NCBI GenBank assembly: GCA_016223135.1
Contig: JACRPQ010000017.1
Span: 102,168-166,167, forward strand
DNA from: Chloroflexota bacterium
GTDB lineage: Bacteria; Chloroflexota; Anaerolineae; Anaerolineales; Villigracilaceae
Length of the DNA: 64,000 nt
Direction: 5' to 3'
The translations under genes and the position numbers were made by a program. The notes under the pieces are model-generated. The model was given only the letters and a program-made list of their open reading frames with translations. It made no database searches and was not told the DNA's origin. This document shows positions 1 through 8,142 of the stretch, in pieces. Each line of letters starts with the position of its first letter. Position 1 is the first letter of the stretch.

Positions 1-366
1 CGCGTGGAAAACGCCCAAGTGGCGCTGACCTTTCTCTCCTCTCCGAACGTGCAAACCCTGCCCATCGAAAGCGAACAAGCCAGCGGCACACTTTTGCTCG
101 ACTGGGAAAACAATCAAGCCGTATTGGTCACCCGCAACCTTCCTCCTCTGCCCCCGGAACAAACCTACCAAATCTGGTTGGTACAGCCCGATAACGGAAG
201 AGTAAGCGCTGGAACCTTCCATCCCGAAAGCGGAGGAACTTACACCATCCAACCCCTTTCCCCCTCCCAGCCCTTTGCCAACTACCTCGGCATCGGCGTC
301 ACCATCGAGCCGGCCGGCGGAAGCGATGCCCCAACCGGAAAACGCGTCCTGAAAGTTGATTTTTGA
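1..366 (+). CDS. Anti-sigma-K factor RskA-like C-terminal domain (5' truncated)
   Basis: The frame is already open at base 1, so only the C-terminal part (about 121 residues) is visible. The translation matches the extracytoplasmic RskA C-terminal domain: it has the family pattern 'YQIWLVQPD' followed by 'VSAGTF', a run of beta-strand-like segments, and a late 'GVTIEPAGGSDAPTG' stretch. Such proteins hold an ECF sigma factor at the membrane. The GTG at base 4 is probably internal. The sigma factor gene and the transmembrane helix should lie upstream of the window. A strong terminator follows 18 nt after the stop, so this is the last gene of its unit. Confidence 0.85.
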   Translation, partial: RVENAQVALTFLSSPNVQTLPIESEQASGTLLLDWENNQAVLVTRNLPPLPPEQTYQIWLVQPDNGRVSAGTFHPESGGTYTIQPLSPSQPFANYLGIGVTIEPAGGSDAPTGKRVLKVDF

Positions 367-384
367 CAACCCCTTTCCATTTGG

Positions 385-424
385 AGACACCCTGCATCTA
401 GTAATAGTTACAGGGTGTCTTTTT
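385..424 (+). terminator. Rho-independent terminator after the RskA-like gene
   Basis: A perfect 10-bp stem (AGACACCCTG / CAGGGTGTCT) with a 16-nt loop is followed directly by TTTT. It lies 18 nt after the stop codon. Confidence 0.9.
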
Positions 425-448
425 GATTCATCGTCCCCGAAGGGGGTT

Positions 449-495
449 CATGTCGCCTGAAAACGCGAGATAAATCTCGCGCTACCGCGTAACAT
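449..495. repeat. Copy 1 of the CGCGAGAT palindromic repeat family
   Basis: The core CGCGAGAT-AA-ATCTCGCG is followed by CTACCGCGTAACAT. The same core recurs at about 21.1, 21.2, 28.2 and 37.06 kb. This copy keeps only half of the upstream GTCGCC arm. The rest of the 367-697 gap holds a terminator and a promoter element; I see no gene there. Confidence 0.85.
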
Positions 496-680
496 AAGTC
501 ACTGGCTCTTCTGTGAATAACAGAAAAAAAACATTCGGGATAAACGTTCGCGTCCGAAAATTTACCGGCGAGGCGCTGAGTTCGCAGAGATTTTTTGGGG
601 ACTCCGCGTTCCCTGCGCCGTTGCGGTGAGAAAGCCGATTCACCTCATCCAACCCTTCCGCAGGAAACTGCATAACGAAA

Positions 681-686
681 TATAAT
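681..686 (+). promoter_or_regulatory. -10 element for the BrkB-family gene
   Basis: A consensus TATAAT lies 11 nt before the ATG at 698. There is no Shine-Dalgarno between them, which predicts a transcript with a leader of only about 4-5 nt. No clear -35 is visible. Confidence 0.5.
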
Positions 687-697
687 CCACCCTGACC

Positions 698-1621
698 ATG
701 AAAACCTTCAAACTCATCTTTCGTCTCTTCGCCGATGCCTACCGAGAATGGTCGCATGACCGTGCGGCGCGGATTGGCGCGGCGTTGGCGTATTACGCCC
801 TCTTCTCCCTCGCCCCGCTCCTTGTCATCATGATCACCATTGCAGGAGCGGTGTATGGAGAGGCGGCGGCGGAGGGGAAGATTGTCGCAGCCATCACAGA
901 TCAAGTAGGTCCCGATACTGCGGCGTCCGTTGAACGCCTGCTGGCGGATGTTCACGCCGCCGGCTCGCGTCTGGTTTCCACAGTCGTCAGCAGTATCCTT
1001 CTCATCATCGGCGCGACCAATTTCTTCAGTCAGTTGCGCGATGCGCTCAACACCATGTGGAACGTGCGCCGCAAGCCGCGCAATCACTTCCTGGGCGGCG
1101 TCATCGAAATCGCCCATGACCGTCTGCTCGCCACCGTCATGGTGCTCAGCCTGGGCATCCTTCTCTTGGCGGCGCTCGCCATCAGCGCCAGCCTCACCGT
1201 GCTGAACGGGTGGCTGCAAACCATCATCACCCCCAACACATCTTTTCTCTTGAAAGGCGGAAACCTGCTGACAGGCTTGGGCTTGATGACCCTGCTCTTT
1301 GCCCTCACCTTCAAACTTCTGCCCGATGTGAAAATTGCCTGGCAGGTTGTGTGGGTGGGCGCGCTCGTCACCTCCGCGCTATTCAACCTGGGCGCGTTTC
1401 TAATCGGTCTCTATCTGGGCTATGGCAAGCCGCAAACCATCCTCGGCGCGGCAGGGTCGCTCGTCGTCCTGATGATCTGGATGGCATATACCGCGCAAAT
1501 CATTTTCTTCGGCGCAAAGTTTGCCCTGGTGTATGGCGCCGCCATCGGCAAGCCTATCGTACCCGCCGCAAATGCAGTCGCCATGAAACTCGCCGTCGCC
1601 GACGATTTGCTGGAAGAATAA
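698..1621 (+). CDS. YihY/BrkB-family inner membrane protein
   Basis: This 307-residue protein matches the BrkB/YihY family in length and motifs. An N-terminal 'AARIGAALAYYALFSLAPLL' segment is typical, followed by about six hydrophobic helices. The 'FFSQLRDALNTMW' segment at about residue 108 is also family-typical, as is the late 'GAAGSLVVLMIWMAYTAQI' helix. The family was once annotated as ribonuclease BN, but that is not its activity; its molecular role is unsettled and is often linked to envelope or efflux functions. The gene stands alone on the plus strand. The ATG at 698 is the natural start, preceded by TATAAT but no Shine-Dalgarno. Confidence 0.92.
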   Translation: MKTFKLIFRLFADAYREWSHDRAARIGAALAYYALFSLAPLLVIMITIAGAVYGEAAAEGKIVAAITDQVGPDTAASVERLLADVHAAGSRLVSTVVSSILLIIGATNFFSQLRDALNTMWNVRRKPRNHFLGGVIEIAHDRLLATVMVLSLGILLLAALAISASLTVLNGWLQTIITPNTSFLLKGGNLLTGLGLMTLLFALTFKLLPDVKIAWQVVWVGALVTSALFNLGAFLIGLYLGYGKPQTILGAAGSLVVLMIWMAYTAQIIFFGAKFALVYGAAIGKPIVPAANAVAMKLAVADDLLEE

Positions 1622-1645
1622 AAAAAAACCGCCTCACGGGCGGTT
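1620..1645 (-). terminator. Terminator overlapping the end of the methyltransferase gene
   Basis: Read on the minus strand, AACCGCC-CGTGA-GGCGGTT is followed by a run of T. The TGA stop of the methyltransferase is inside the hairpin loop, so the last codons double as the terminator stem. Confidence 0.85.
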
Positions 1646-2545
1646 CAGCGGCGCACGAAAATCGTAGATGCCATCCCTCACCCCCCACTGCTTCTGACAA
1701 CTCGGACATTCGAGATAAGCGGATTCATCCTTCAAAGGCGACGTTCCACAATCGGGACATTTGAACAACTCTAAAAGGGACGTTATCCGCTTCGGACTCC
1801 CCCCAGCCTGATTCCCCAAAACAGCCTTCACAAACACTGACGGCGTCAACTGCCACCACGCCCCCGTCCACTGGAGCAGCGCGTCAAGAAAGACCAATAT
1901 CCTCGTGGGAACGAGACGCTTGAGGAGCCCCACGCGGAAATGAGAGAGGGTAAGCGTCCGCACGACGGTGAACCCCAACATCTCCAGCCACTGCCGAACA
2001 GCCTTGGGGTGAAAGTCGAAATTCAACTTCACAAACTCGACCGGCTCCCGCGTAAACGGACTCCACTTTTGCCTGCCGAGCAGGTAGCGAAAGATTGCCT
2101 TGAGATTCTGCTTGTTGGCGAATTCGAGGATGAAGGTCCCGCCGGAGGCGAGGGCGTTTTTTACCTGTGCCAGGGCGCGGGGAGCGTCTGCCATGTGATG
2201 CAGGACGCGAATCATGGTCGCCGCGTCGAACACCCCATCCACAAAGGGCAGACGGTAGGCGTCCGCCGCGACGTAGATATATTTGTCCGATGTGCCGAGG
2301 CGCGCCTGCGCCTGCTCCAGTTGGGTGCGCGAGTAATCGAGCAGGACAATGCGGTCGAAGCCGATGTAACGGGGGGTGTTTCGCCCGGCGCCCGCCCCGA
2401 GTTCGAGCAGGAGGCGTCCGCCCGCAGGCAGCAGGCGTTTGATGGCGATGGCTTCGACGCGGTCTTCGTATTCGCGCCCGCCCCGATCCCAAAAGGAGGT
2501 TTGGTAGTCGGAGCCTTCGTAGTTGCAAACGGGAGGGTGAGTCAT
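1634..2545 (-). CDS. Class I SAM-dependent methyltransferase with Trm112-like zinc ribbon tail
   Basis: This is a 303-residue protein. The N-terminal half is a Rossmann methyltransferase: motif I 'LELGAGAGRN' at about residue 45, an acidic loop after 'IVLLDYSRTQLEQA', and a 'VLHHM' segment at about residue 114. The last 40 residues hold two CxxC pairs (CPDCG and CPSCQ) ending in 'GVRDGIYDFR', the pattern of Trm112-like ribbons fused to methyltransferases. The substrate is unknown. A 15-mer tandem repeat array begins 2 nt upstream of the ATG, so there is no Shine-Dalgarno. The terminator overlaps the stop codon. Confidence 0.88.
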   Translation of the reverse strand: MTHPPVCNYEGSDYQTSFWDRGGREYEDRVEAIAIKRLLPAGGRLLLELGAGAGRNTPRYIGFDRIVLLDYSRTQLEQAQARLGTSDKYIYVAADAYRLPFVDGVFDAATMIRVLHHMADAPRALAQVKNALASGGTFILEFANKQNLKAIFRYLLGRQKWSPFTREPVEFVKLNFDFHPKAVRQWLEMLGFTVVRTLTLSHFRVGLLKRLVPTRILVFLDALLQWTGAWWQLTPSVFVKAVLGNQAGGSPKRITSLLELFKCPDCGTSPLKDESAYLECPSCQKQWGVRDGIYDFRAPLNRP

Positions 2546-2547
2546 GA

Positions 2548-2614
2548 GTCTGATAGTCGTTGGTGTGATAGTCTATGGTCTAATAGTCGCCGGTCTGATA
2601 GTTGCTGGTTTGAG
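2548..2614. repeat. Degenerate 15-mer tandem array (GTCTGATAGTCnnnn)
   Basis: Four and a half units share a period of 15: GTCTGATAGTCGTTG, GTGTGATAGTCTATG, GTCTAATAGTCGCCG, GTCTGATAGTTGCTG. The array is the immediate leader of the methyltransferase start codon. It has the same unit as the array at 6829-6976. Confidence 0.85.
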
Positions 2615-2688
2615 CACAGCGACGGATGGTCATGAGGCAAAATAGAAACTCGGACGGCGGGATATTGTACCCCACCGCCCAAGTTTTT

Positions 2689-2768
2689 GCCTTTTTGACT
2701 ATTCGACTATTTGACTCTTTGCCTATTTGCCTACTTGCCTATTTGCCTATTTGACTCTTTGCCTCACT
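2689..2768. repeat. Octamer tandem array, ten units, overlapping the ugd 3' end
   Basis: Ten consecutive 8-mers of the forms GCCTATTT and GACTATTT run exactly 80 nt. The array encodes the last residues (about 'AKSQIGK') and the stop codon of the UDP-glucose dehydrogenase gene, so the repeat has reached into the reading frame. Confidence 0.9.
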
Positions 2769-4073
2769 CCCATTGAATCCGCGTCCGATGGCGCGATAGG
2801 TGAAGCCCAGTTCGCGCATGCGTGCCGGATCGTAGATGTTGCGTCCATCGTAGATGACGGGAGTTCTAAGCAGCGCCCTGACCTTTTCGAGGTCGAGTTG
2901 TTTGAATTCGTTCCAGGGGGTGACGACAATCAGCGCATCGCAGCCTTCCGCCATTTTGTACACATCATCGAAGATTTCGACGGCGGGCATGAGCGGAGCG
3001 GCGGTTCCTCGCGCCACCGGGTCGTAGCCGCGCACCTGGGCGCCCCCGGCAATGAGGGCGTTGGCGATGTCAACCGAGGGGGCGTCGCGCATGTCGTCGG
3101 TGTTTTCTTTGAATGCCAGCCCCAGCAAGCCAACGACTTTGCCTTTGAGACTGCCGCCAAGCATGGACTCTACTTGTTTGGAGACCTGTTTGCGGCGGTC
3201 ATAGTTGACGTTCATGACTTCGTTGAGGATGCGCGGGTTGAGTCCCCTTTCTTTTGCCATGTAAGCGAGCGCCTGCACGTCCTTGGGGAAGCACGAGCCG
3301 CCCCAGCCCAGACCGGCATCGAGGAAGTGCCGTCCAATGCGGGCGTCGTAGCCCATGCCGGCTGCCACCTCTTTCACGTCCGCGCCGACGCGTTCGCACA
3401 GGTCAGCCAGTTCGTTGATGAAGGAGATTTTGGTGGCAAGGAAGGCATTGCTGGCATATTTAATCATCTCTGCCGTGCGCAGATCGGTGATGACGATGGG
3501 GGCGCGCAGGGGCAGGTGCAGTTGGGCAACCTTGTTGGCGGCGTCTCTGTCGAGCGAGCCGATGACGTTGCGATGGGGATTCATGAAGTCGGCGATGGCG
3601 GAGCCTTCGCGCAGAAATTCGGGACAGGAGACAACCGCAAAGTCAATCGGTTTGGGCTGGGCGCTTTTCACAATGTCGGCGACCCAGTCGCCGGTGCCGA
3701 TGGGGACGGTGGATTTGTTGATGATGATGAGCGGCGCAGTCATGGCTTTGGCGATGGAACGCGCGGCGAGTTCCACGTATTGCAGGTCGGCGTTGCCGTC
3801 CACGCCGGAGGGAGTGCCTACGGCAATGAAGGCAAACTCCGTCCCTTTCAACGCATCATCGTAGGAGGTGGTGAAGGACAACCGACCGCCCTTCACGTTG
3901 CGTTTGACCAATTCTTCGAGCCCCGGCTCGTAGATGGGCATGATGCCCTTTTTGAGATTCTCAATGCGTTTTTCGTCCACATCCAAGGCGACAACGCGAT
4001 TTCCCAAGTCGGCAAAGCAGGCGGCGGTGACGAGACCGACATAACCCACGCCGACGACACAAATTTGTTTCAT
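2739..4073 (-). CDS. ugd: UDP-glucose 6-dehydrogenase
   Basis: At 444 residues this is full length for the UDP-glucose/GDP-mannose dehydrogenase family. It shows the N-terminal dinucleotide fold '[12 protein letters not shown]', the substrate loop '[11 protein letters not shown]', the helix '[15 protein letters not shown]', and the catalytic cysteine in 'GGSCFPKD' at about residue 260. A C-terminal UDP-binding domain follows. It oxidises UDP-glucose to UDP-glucuronate in the cytoplasm, supplying precursors for surface polysaccharide. GAGGACC lies 9 nt before the ATG. The extreme C-terminus is encoded by the octamer repeat array and is probably not conserved. Confidence 0.96.
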   Translation of the reverse strand: MKQICVVGVGYVGLVTAACFADLGNRVVALDVDEKRIENLKKGIMPIYEPGLEELVKRNVKGGRLSFTTSYDDALKGTEFAFIAVGTPSGVDGNADLQYVELAARSIAKAMTAPLIIINKSTVPIGTGDWVADIVKSAQPKPIDFAVVSCPEFLREGSAIADFMNPHRNVIGSLDRDAANKVAQLHLPLRAPIVITDLRTAEMIKYASNAFLATKISFINELADLCERVGADVKEVAAGMGYDARIGRHFLDAGLGWGGSCFPKDVQALAYMAKERGLNPRILNEVMNVNYDRRKQVSKQVESMLGGSLKGKVVGLLGLAFKENTDDMRDAPSVDIANALIAGGAQVRGYDPVARGTAAPLMPAVEIFDDVYKMAEGCDALIVVTPWNEFKQLDLEKVRALLRTPVIYDGRNIYDPARMRELGFTYRAIGRGFNGSEAKSQIGK

Positions 4074-4185
4074 GCTGATGGTCCTCTTTGTTTCTTGATG
4101 TTATGGGGCGTTAGAGAACGCCCATTGCACTTTATCTCAGCGCTGTAAAAAACGCCGATTACGAGACGGAAAAATCCCCGAATGG

Positions 4186-4602
4186 CTACACGTTTTGCTG
4201 CTCCCGTCCGGTCTCTCCTTTTTTGAGACGGGCGGCGAGCAGGGCTTGTTCCACAATTTCCAAAAACCCCTTCATGTGAATGGGTTTGGCGACATAGCCG
4301 TCGCAGCCCGCCAGGATGGCGCGTTTTCGTTCATGGGGAAGGGTGTGGGCGGTGAGGGCGTAGAGCGGGATGGCTTTGGTCTCTTCGCTGGACTTGAGCG
4401 CTTTTGCCGCTCCCCAGCCGTCTATTTCCGGCAATCCCATGTCCAACAGGATCAAATCGGGTTTTTGGGCGCGCGCCGCATTCACGCCGTCGCGTCCGTT
4501 CACGGCAAGGAACACATCGTAGCCGGCGCGTTCCAGCACAAGGCGCACGAGTTCGTAGTTATCCATATTATCTTCAACGATAAGAATGCGTCCCTTGCTC
4601 AT
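4186..4602 (-). CDS. Single-domain response regulator (CheY-like receiver)
   Basis: The ORF track shows a 526-residue frame here, but only its last 138 codons look like protein. The start at 4602 (MSKGRILIVEDN) gives a complete receiver domain: acidic pair E10/D11, phosphoacceptor D54 in 'LILLDMG', T84 in 'YALTAH', and K106 in 'YVAKP'. There is no output domain, so it probably acts by protein contact or in a phosphorelay. The C-terminal tail is short and charged. It is divergent from the glycosyltransferase gene, with 54 nt between starts. No partner kinase is adjacent. Confidence 0.9.
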   Translation of the reverse strand: MSKGRILIVEDNMDNYELVRLVLERAGYDVFLAVNGRDGVNAARAQKPDLILLDMGLPEIDGWGAAKALKSSEETKAIPLYALTAHTLPHERKRAILAGCDGYVAKPIHMKGFLEIVEQALLAARLKKGETGREQQNV

Positions 4603-4644
4603 TGCCGCCAAATATACCGCGTCTCCCGCATACGGGCAATAACG

Positions 4645-4650
4645 TATAAT
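4645..4650 (+). promoter_or_regulatory. -10 element for the glycosyltransferase gene
   Basis: TATAAT lies exactly 6 nt before the ATG at 4657, the spacing expected if transcription starts on the A of the start codon (leaderless mRNA). There is no Shine-Dalgarno. Confidence 0.6.
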
Positions 4651-4656
4651 CACGCT

Positions 4657-5808
4657 ATGCGCCTTCTTTTTGTTGTAGATGCCCGCTCCCCCATCGCCAT
4701 GAACTGGATTCGCCACTTCGTGGAACGCGGGGAGGATGAGGTGTTCATCGCCTCTACGTTTCCCGTTCAATTGGATATTGCTGTACGGCGGCTGGAAGTC
4801 ATCCCGGTTGCCTTTTCCTCGGTCAAAAAGGCGGGTCAGCGCCCCGGCGGCGCTTCGCGGACATTGAATCTGCGCACCGCTCTGCGGCATTGGCTCGGTC
4901 CGCTGACGGTGTATCGCGCGGCGAGAAAACTGCGCGCGTTCATCGAGGAGGTGAAACCGGACCTCGTCCACGCGATGCGGATTCCCTACGAGGGGATGCT
5001 CGCCGCCGACGCATATACAGGCATTCCGCTGGCGGTGTCCATTTGGGGCAATGACTTCACCCTGCATGCGCCGTCCACGCCGCTGATGCGTCACTACACG
5101 CGCTGGGCGATGCAGGTCGCCGATGCGCTGCACGCCGACTGCGCGCGCGATGTGCGGCTGGCGCACGAATGGGGATTCGGGGCGAGAAGACTTAGTTTGG
5201 TGGCGCCAGGCAACGGCGGAATCCGAAGCGAGGTCTTTTATCCGCCGGCAAAAGCGGTGGATGAGCCGGTCGTTTTGAATCCGCGCGGAATCCGTCCGTA
5301 TGTCCGCAACGATTGTTTTTTCAAGGCAATCCCGCTGGTGTTGAAGAAACACCCGAATGCGAAGTTTCTGTGCGCGGCGATGGCGGGCGATGGTCAGGCG
5401 CTGCAATGGATTCGGGAATTGGGCATCGGGCAGGCGGTGGAACTGCTTGCGCCCATGCCGCACATGGAGATGGCAAAGGTGTACCGCCGCGCGCAGGTTT
5501 TGGTCTCGCCGAGCATTCACGACGGAACGCCGAACACACTGCTGGAGGGCATGGCGTGCGGTTGTTTCCCTGCGGCGGGCGATTTGGAATCCATCCGCGA
5601 GTGGATTACGCCGGGAGAGAACGGTTTGCTGTTCGATTCGAACGACCCGCAATCCATCGCCGAGGCAATCATCCATGCCATCGAAAACGAAAGCCTGCGG
5701 GAAAAAGCCGCAGGCTTGAACGGGGAACTCATCGCCGCACGAGCAGAGTACAGGATGAACATGCAACGGGCGGAGGAGTTTTATAAATTGGTAATTGGTA
5801 AAAGGTAA
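4657..5808 (+). CDS. Glycosyltransferase family 4-like protein
   Basis: The track ORF begins far upstream, but protein-like sequence starts at the ATG at 4657, giving 383 residues. The fold is GT-B. The N-terminal domain contains 'PDLVHAMRIPYEGMLAA', and the C-terminal donor-binding domain contains 'HDGTPNTLLEGMACGCFP', the EX7E-type signature, at about residue 285. It probably transfers a sugar from a nucleotide donor to a surface glycan or lipid; the substrate is unknown. The last codons ('KLVIGKR') come from an AATTGGT heptamer repeat, so the C-terminus was extended or replaced by repeat DNA. It is convergent with the carbamate kinase gene, 38 nt apart. Confidence 0.9.
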   Translation: MRLLFVVDARSPIAMNWIRHFVERGEDEVFIASTFPVQLDIAVRRLEVIPVAFSSVKKAGQRPGGASRTLNLRTALRHWLGPLTVYRAARKLRAFIEEVKPDLVHAMRIPYEGMLAADAYTGIPLAVSIWGNDFTLHAPSTPLMRHYTRWAMQVADALHADCARDVRLAHEWGFGARRLSLVAPGNGGIRSEVFYPPAKAVDEPVVLNPRGIRPYVRNDCFFKAIPLVLKKHPNAKFLCAAMAGDGQALQWIRELGIGQAVELLAPMPHMEMAKVYRRAQVLVSPSIHDGTPNTLLEGMACGCFPAAGDLESIREWITPGENGLLFDSNDPQSIAEAIIHAIENESLREKAAGLNGELIAARAEYRMNMQRAEEFYKLVIGKR

Positions 5809-5846
5809 TTACCCATCAACAAAGGGGGTAGCGAAGTTGGGCAGAC

Positions 5847-6800
5847 TCACTTGACAATCCATGTGCCCGTCTCGCCTTTGAGAGCGCGCCCGATGTTTTC
5901 GGGGTTGGTGATGAGCGCCTCTTTGCCGCCATTTTCGAGGTACCAGATGATGGCTTGAATCTTCGGCGCCATCGAACCTTTGGCAAAGTGCGTGCCTTCG
6001 GCAAGGTAGGCTTTGGCTTCGTCGAGCGTGATGCGGTCCAGCCATTTCTGGTTGGGTTTTCCAAAGTTGATGGCGACCTTCTCCACGGCGGTGGAAATCA
6101 GGAACAAATCCGCCTTGAGCAAACGCGCCAGCAGGGAGGATGCGTAGTCTTTGTCAATGACCGCCGCAACGCCTTTGTACTCGTGATCGCCCACGTCAAT
6201 GACGGGAATGCCGCCGCCGCCCACAGTGATGACGACCGTGCCGGCATTCAACAGAGTCTTGACCGCATCCAGTTCGACCACTTCCTTGGGGAGCGGCGAG
6301 GCGACGACTCTGCGCCAGCCTCTGCCCGCATCTTCGACGACGCTCCAGCCCATTTCTTTCTGACGCCGCTTTGCTTCCGCCTCGTCCATGAACGAGCCGA
6401 TGGGCTTGGTGGGGTTCTTGAAGGCGGGATCGTCCTTGTCCACCAGCACCTGCGTCACGACGGTAGCGACAGGTTTCTTGATTCCGCGCCGATACAGTTC
6501 GTTTTGAAGATTCTGCTGGAGGGCATAACCGATGGCGCCTTGTGAATCCGCGCCGCACACATCGAGCGGGACTTCGTGCATGCCCTCGACTTTCGCGGCG
6601 ATTTCCGAGCGCCGCAAAATGAAACCAACCTGTGGTCCATTGCCGTGACCGATTGCCACGTCCCAACCCGCCTCGATCATATCCGCAATGTGATGGGTTG
6701 TTTCCTTTGCGGCTTGATATTGGTCTTCGACGGTCTTGTGCGCCTCATCTTTGATAAGGGAGTTGCCGCCAATGGCGACGACAGCAAGTTTGTTAGCCAT
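5847..6800 (-). CDS. arcC: Carbamate kinase (ArcC/YqeA type)
   Basis: At 317 residues this is normal for the family. It has the amino-acid-kinase start 'VVAIGGNSL', then 'GHGNGPQVG' at about residue 52, the long insert 'TVVTQVLVDKDDPAF', and 'ITVGGGGIPV'. The enzyme converts carbamoyl phosphate and ADP to ATP, CO2 and ammonia in the cytoplasm. It is the last gene of the purine/ureide operon, directly after the carbamoyltransferase, so it would harvest the carbamoyl phosphate made there. AGGAG precedes the ATG. The 15-mer repeat array lies between it and ygeW. The E. coli counterpart in this context is YqeA. Confidence 0.95.
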   Translation of the reverse strand: MANKLAVVAIGGNSLIKDEAHKTVEDQYQAAKETTHHIADMIEAGWDVAIGHGNGPQVGFILRRSEIAAKVEGMHEVPLDVCGADSQGAIGYALQQNLQNELYRRGIKKPVATVVTQVLVDKDDPAFKNPTKPIGSFMDEAEAKRRQKEMGWSVVEDAGRGWRRVVASPLPKEVVELDAVKTLLNAGTVVITVGGGGIPVIDVGDHEYKGVAAVIDKDYASSLLARLLKADLFLISTAVEKVAINFGKPNQKWLDRITLDEAKAYLAEGTHFAKGSMAPKIQAIIWYLENGGKEALITNPENIGRALKGETGTWIVK

Positions 6801-6828
6801 AAAGTAAAGTCTCCTCTAATGGTCGAAT

Positions 6829-6976
6829 AGTTGTTAGTCTAATCAGTCTAATAGTCGTCAGTCTGATAGTCATTAGTCTGATAGTCATTAGTCTGATAGT
6901 CGGTAGTCTGATAGTCGAATGGTTAGAAGGGTAACCATAAAACTATCAGACTATGAGACTCGTTGACTATGAGACT
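6829..6976. repeat. 15-mer (8+7) tandem array with inverted tail
   Basis: Repeats of AGTCTGATAGTCATT run from about 6829 to 6923. From about 6942 to 6976 the unit appears in the opposite orientation (ACTATCAGACTATGAGACT), so the RNA could fold on itself. The array fills the whole ygeW-arcC intergenic space. Confidence 0.85.
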
Positions 6977-6979
6977 AAC

Positions 6980-7969
6980 TTATGCCATCGTCAACGCCAT
7001 CACGGCTTTTTGCGCGTGCAGGCGGTTTTCGGCTTCGTCGAACACGACCGAGTTCGGACCATCCAGCACGGCGCTGGTGACTTCGATGTCGCGATCGGCG
7101 GGAAGCGGGTGCATGTAGATGGCGTCGGGCTTGGCGACTTTGAGTTTGGCGTCGTCCATGATCCAGTTTTTGAAGGAATCCTGGAGTTTCTTGCCCTCTG
7201 TCTTGTCGTTGGTGGTCAACAGCGGACCCCACGATTTGGCATAGATGACGTCGGCGTCTTTGCAGGCTTCAGTCATGCCATCCTTGTCTTCGATGATTTC
7301 AAAGGCGGTGCCGGCGAGGCGCGCCTGTTCCTTTGCCTGCTCCACGATGTCGGGCATGAGGTGGAAGCCGGGCGGGTAGGCAAGCGTCACGTCCATGCCG
7401 AAGCGGGGCATTTGCAGAATCAGGGATTGAGGAACAGAAATCGGTTTGAGGTAAGAGGCGGCGTATGCCCACGAGACGACAATCTTCTTGCGGCGCAGGT
7501 CGCGTCCCTTTTTCTCCATGATGGTCATCAGGTCGGCGAGGCATTGGAAGGGATGGTAAACGTCGCACTGCATGTTGAGGACGGGCGCGCGCGAGTGTTT
7601 GGCGACTTCGTTGAGGTACTTGTTGCCGTCGCCAAAGTCGCAGTGACGGATGGCGATGCCGTCGAAGTAGCGTCCGAAAATTTCACCGATTTCGACCGGC
7701 GTATCGCCGTGCGAGATCTGGGTGGTGTTGCTGTCAATGAACGCGGCATGACCGCCCAACTGCGCCATGCCCGCCTCGAACGATCCGCGCGTGCGGGTGG
7801 ATGAGAAGAAGAACAGCATCGCCAGCACTTTGTCGCGCAGGTAGGGATGCGGTTCGCCCAGGGCGCGTTTGCGCTTCAAATCCCAGGCTACCTCCAAAAC
7901 GGTTTCGACTTCCTCTTTGGTGAAGTCCAGGTCGCCGATGAAATCGCGACCGCGAAAGTTTGTTTGCAT
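6980..7969 (-). CDS. ygeW: YgeW-type carbamoyltransferase
   Basis: This 329-residue protein belongs to the aspartate/ornithine carbamoyltransferase superfamily. The carbamoyl-phosphate motif reads 'SSTRTRGSFE' at about residue 56, and the second conserved segment is 'QCDVYHPFQCLADLM' rather than the HPTQ of ordinary ornithine or aspartate enzymes. This and the operon partners (YgeY, carbamate kinase, purine deaminases) point to YgeW, a family linked to purine/ureide breakdown, in the phosphorolytic direction. It is shorter at the N-terminus than the E. coli protein. AGGAGAC is present upstream of the ATG. A degradative ornithine carbamoyltransferase (ArcB) is the main alternative. Confidence 0.82.
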   Translation of the reverse strand: MQTNFRGRDFIGDLDFTKEEVETVLEVAWDLKRKRALGEPHPYLRDKVLAMLFFFSSTRTRGSFEAGMAQLGGHAAFIDSNTTQISHGDTPVEIGEIFGRYFDGIAIRHCDFGDGNKYLNEVAKHSRAPVLNMQCDVYHPFQCLADLMTIMEKKGRDLRRKKIVVSWAYAASYLKPISVPQSLILQMPRFGMDVTLAYPPGFHLMPDIVEQAKEQARLAGTAFEIIEDKDGMTEACKDADVIYAKSWGPLLTTNDKTEGKKLQDSFKNWIMDDAKLKVAKPDAIYMHPLPADRDIEVTSAVLDGPNSVVFDEAENRLHAQKAVMALTMA

Positions 7970-8031
7970 AATTTAGTCTCCTTTTGTCTTTTAGCCTTCG
8001 TTTGCATTCATTGATCAATTCAACGAAATGC

Positions 8032-8115
8032 TTATTTTTTTGATACGCGTAAAACTTCTCCGCGCACGAAACGACCGTCCTCCCAGAAGAGGCGCGCGCC
8101 TTCGCAGTAATCCAC
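8032..8115 (-). other. Coding-like fragment between ygeY and ygeW
   Basis: The minus strand reads 27 codons of protein-like sequence (about 'EGARLFWEDGRFVRGEVLRV') ending in TAA. An ATG lies four codons further upstream, but an in-frame TGA stands between them. It may be a gene remnant or a tiny ORF from the GTG at 8115. I do not recognise it. The rest of the 7970-8142 gap holds only the ygeW ribosome binding site. Confidence 0.3.
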
Positions 8116-8142
8116 CGATCATATTTTCATGGAGCCGTTAAA

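Noticed and set aside
482-1219. 245-residue minus-strand ORF opposite the BrkB gene
   Set aside because: It is an out-of-frame shadow; the plus-strand BrkB protein has clear family motifs and this frame has none.
2727-4148. 473-residue plus-strand ORF
   Set aside because: It mirrors ugd on the opposite strand; the sequence is rich in Gly, His, Val and Asp, as expected from antisense of high-GC coding DNA.
4186-5766. 526-residue minus-strand ORF
   Set aside because: Only its last 138 codons are real (receiver domain). The rest is antisense to the glycosyltransferase gene.
6829-6976. Possible CRISPR array
   Set aside because: The period is 15 with no unique spacers, and there are no cas genes; it is a short tandem repeat. 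The same holds for the heptamer and octamer arrays.
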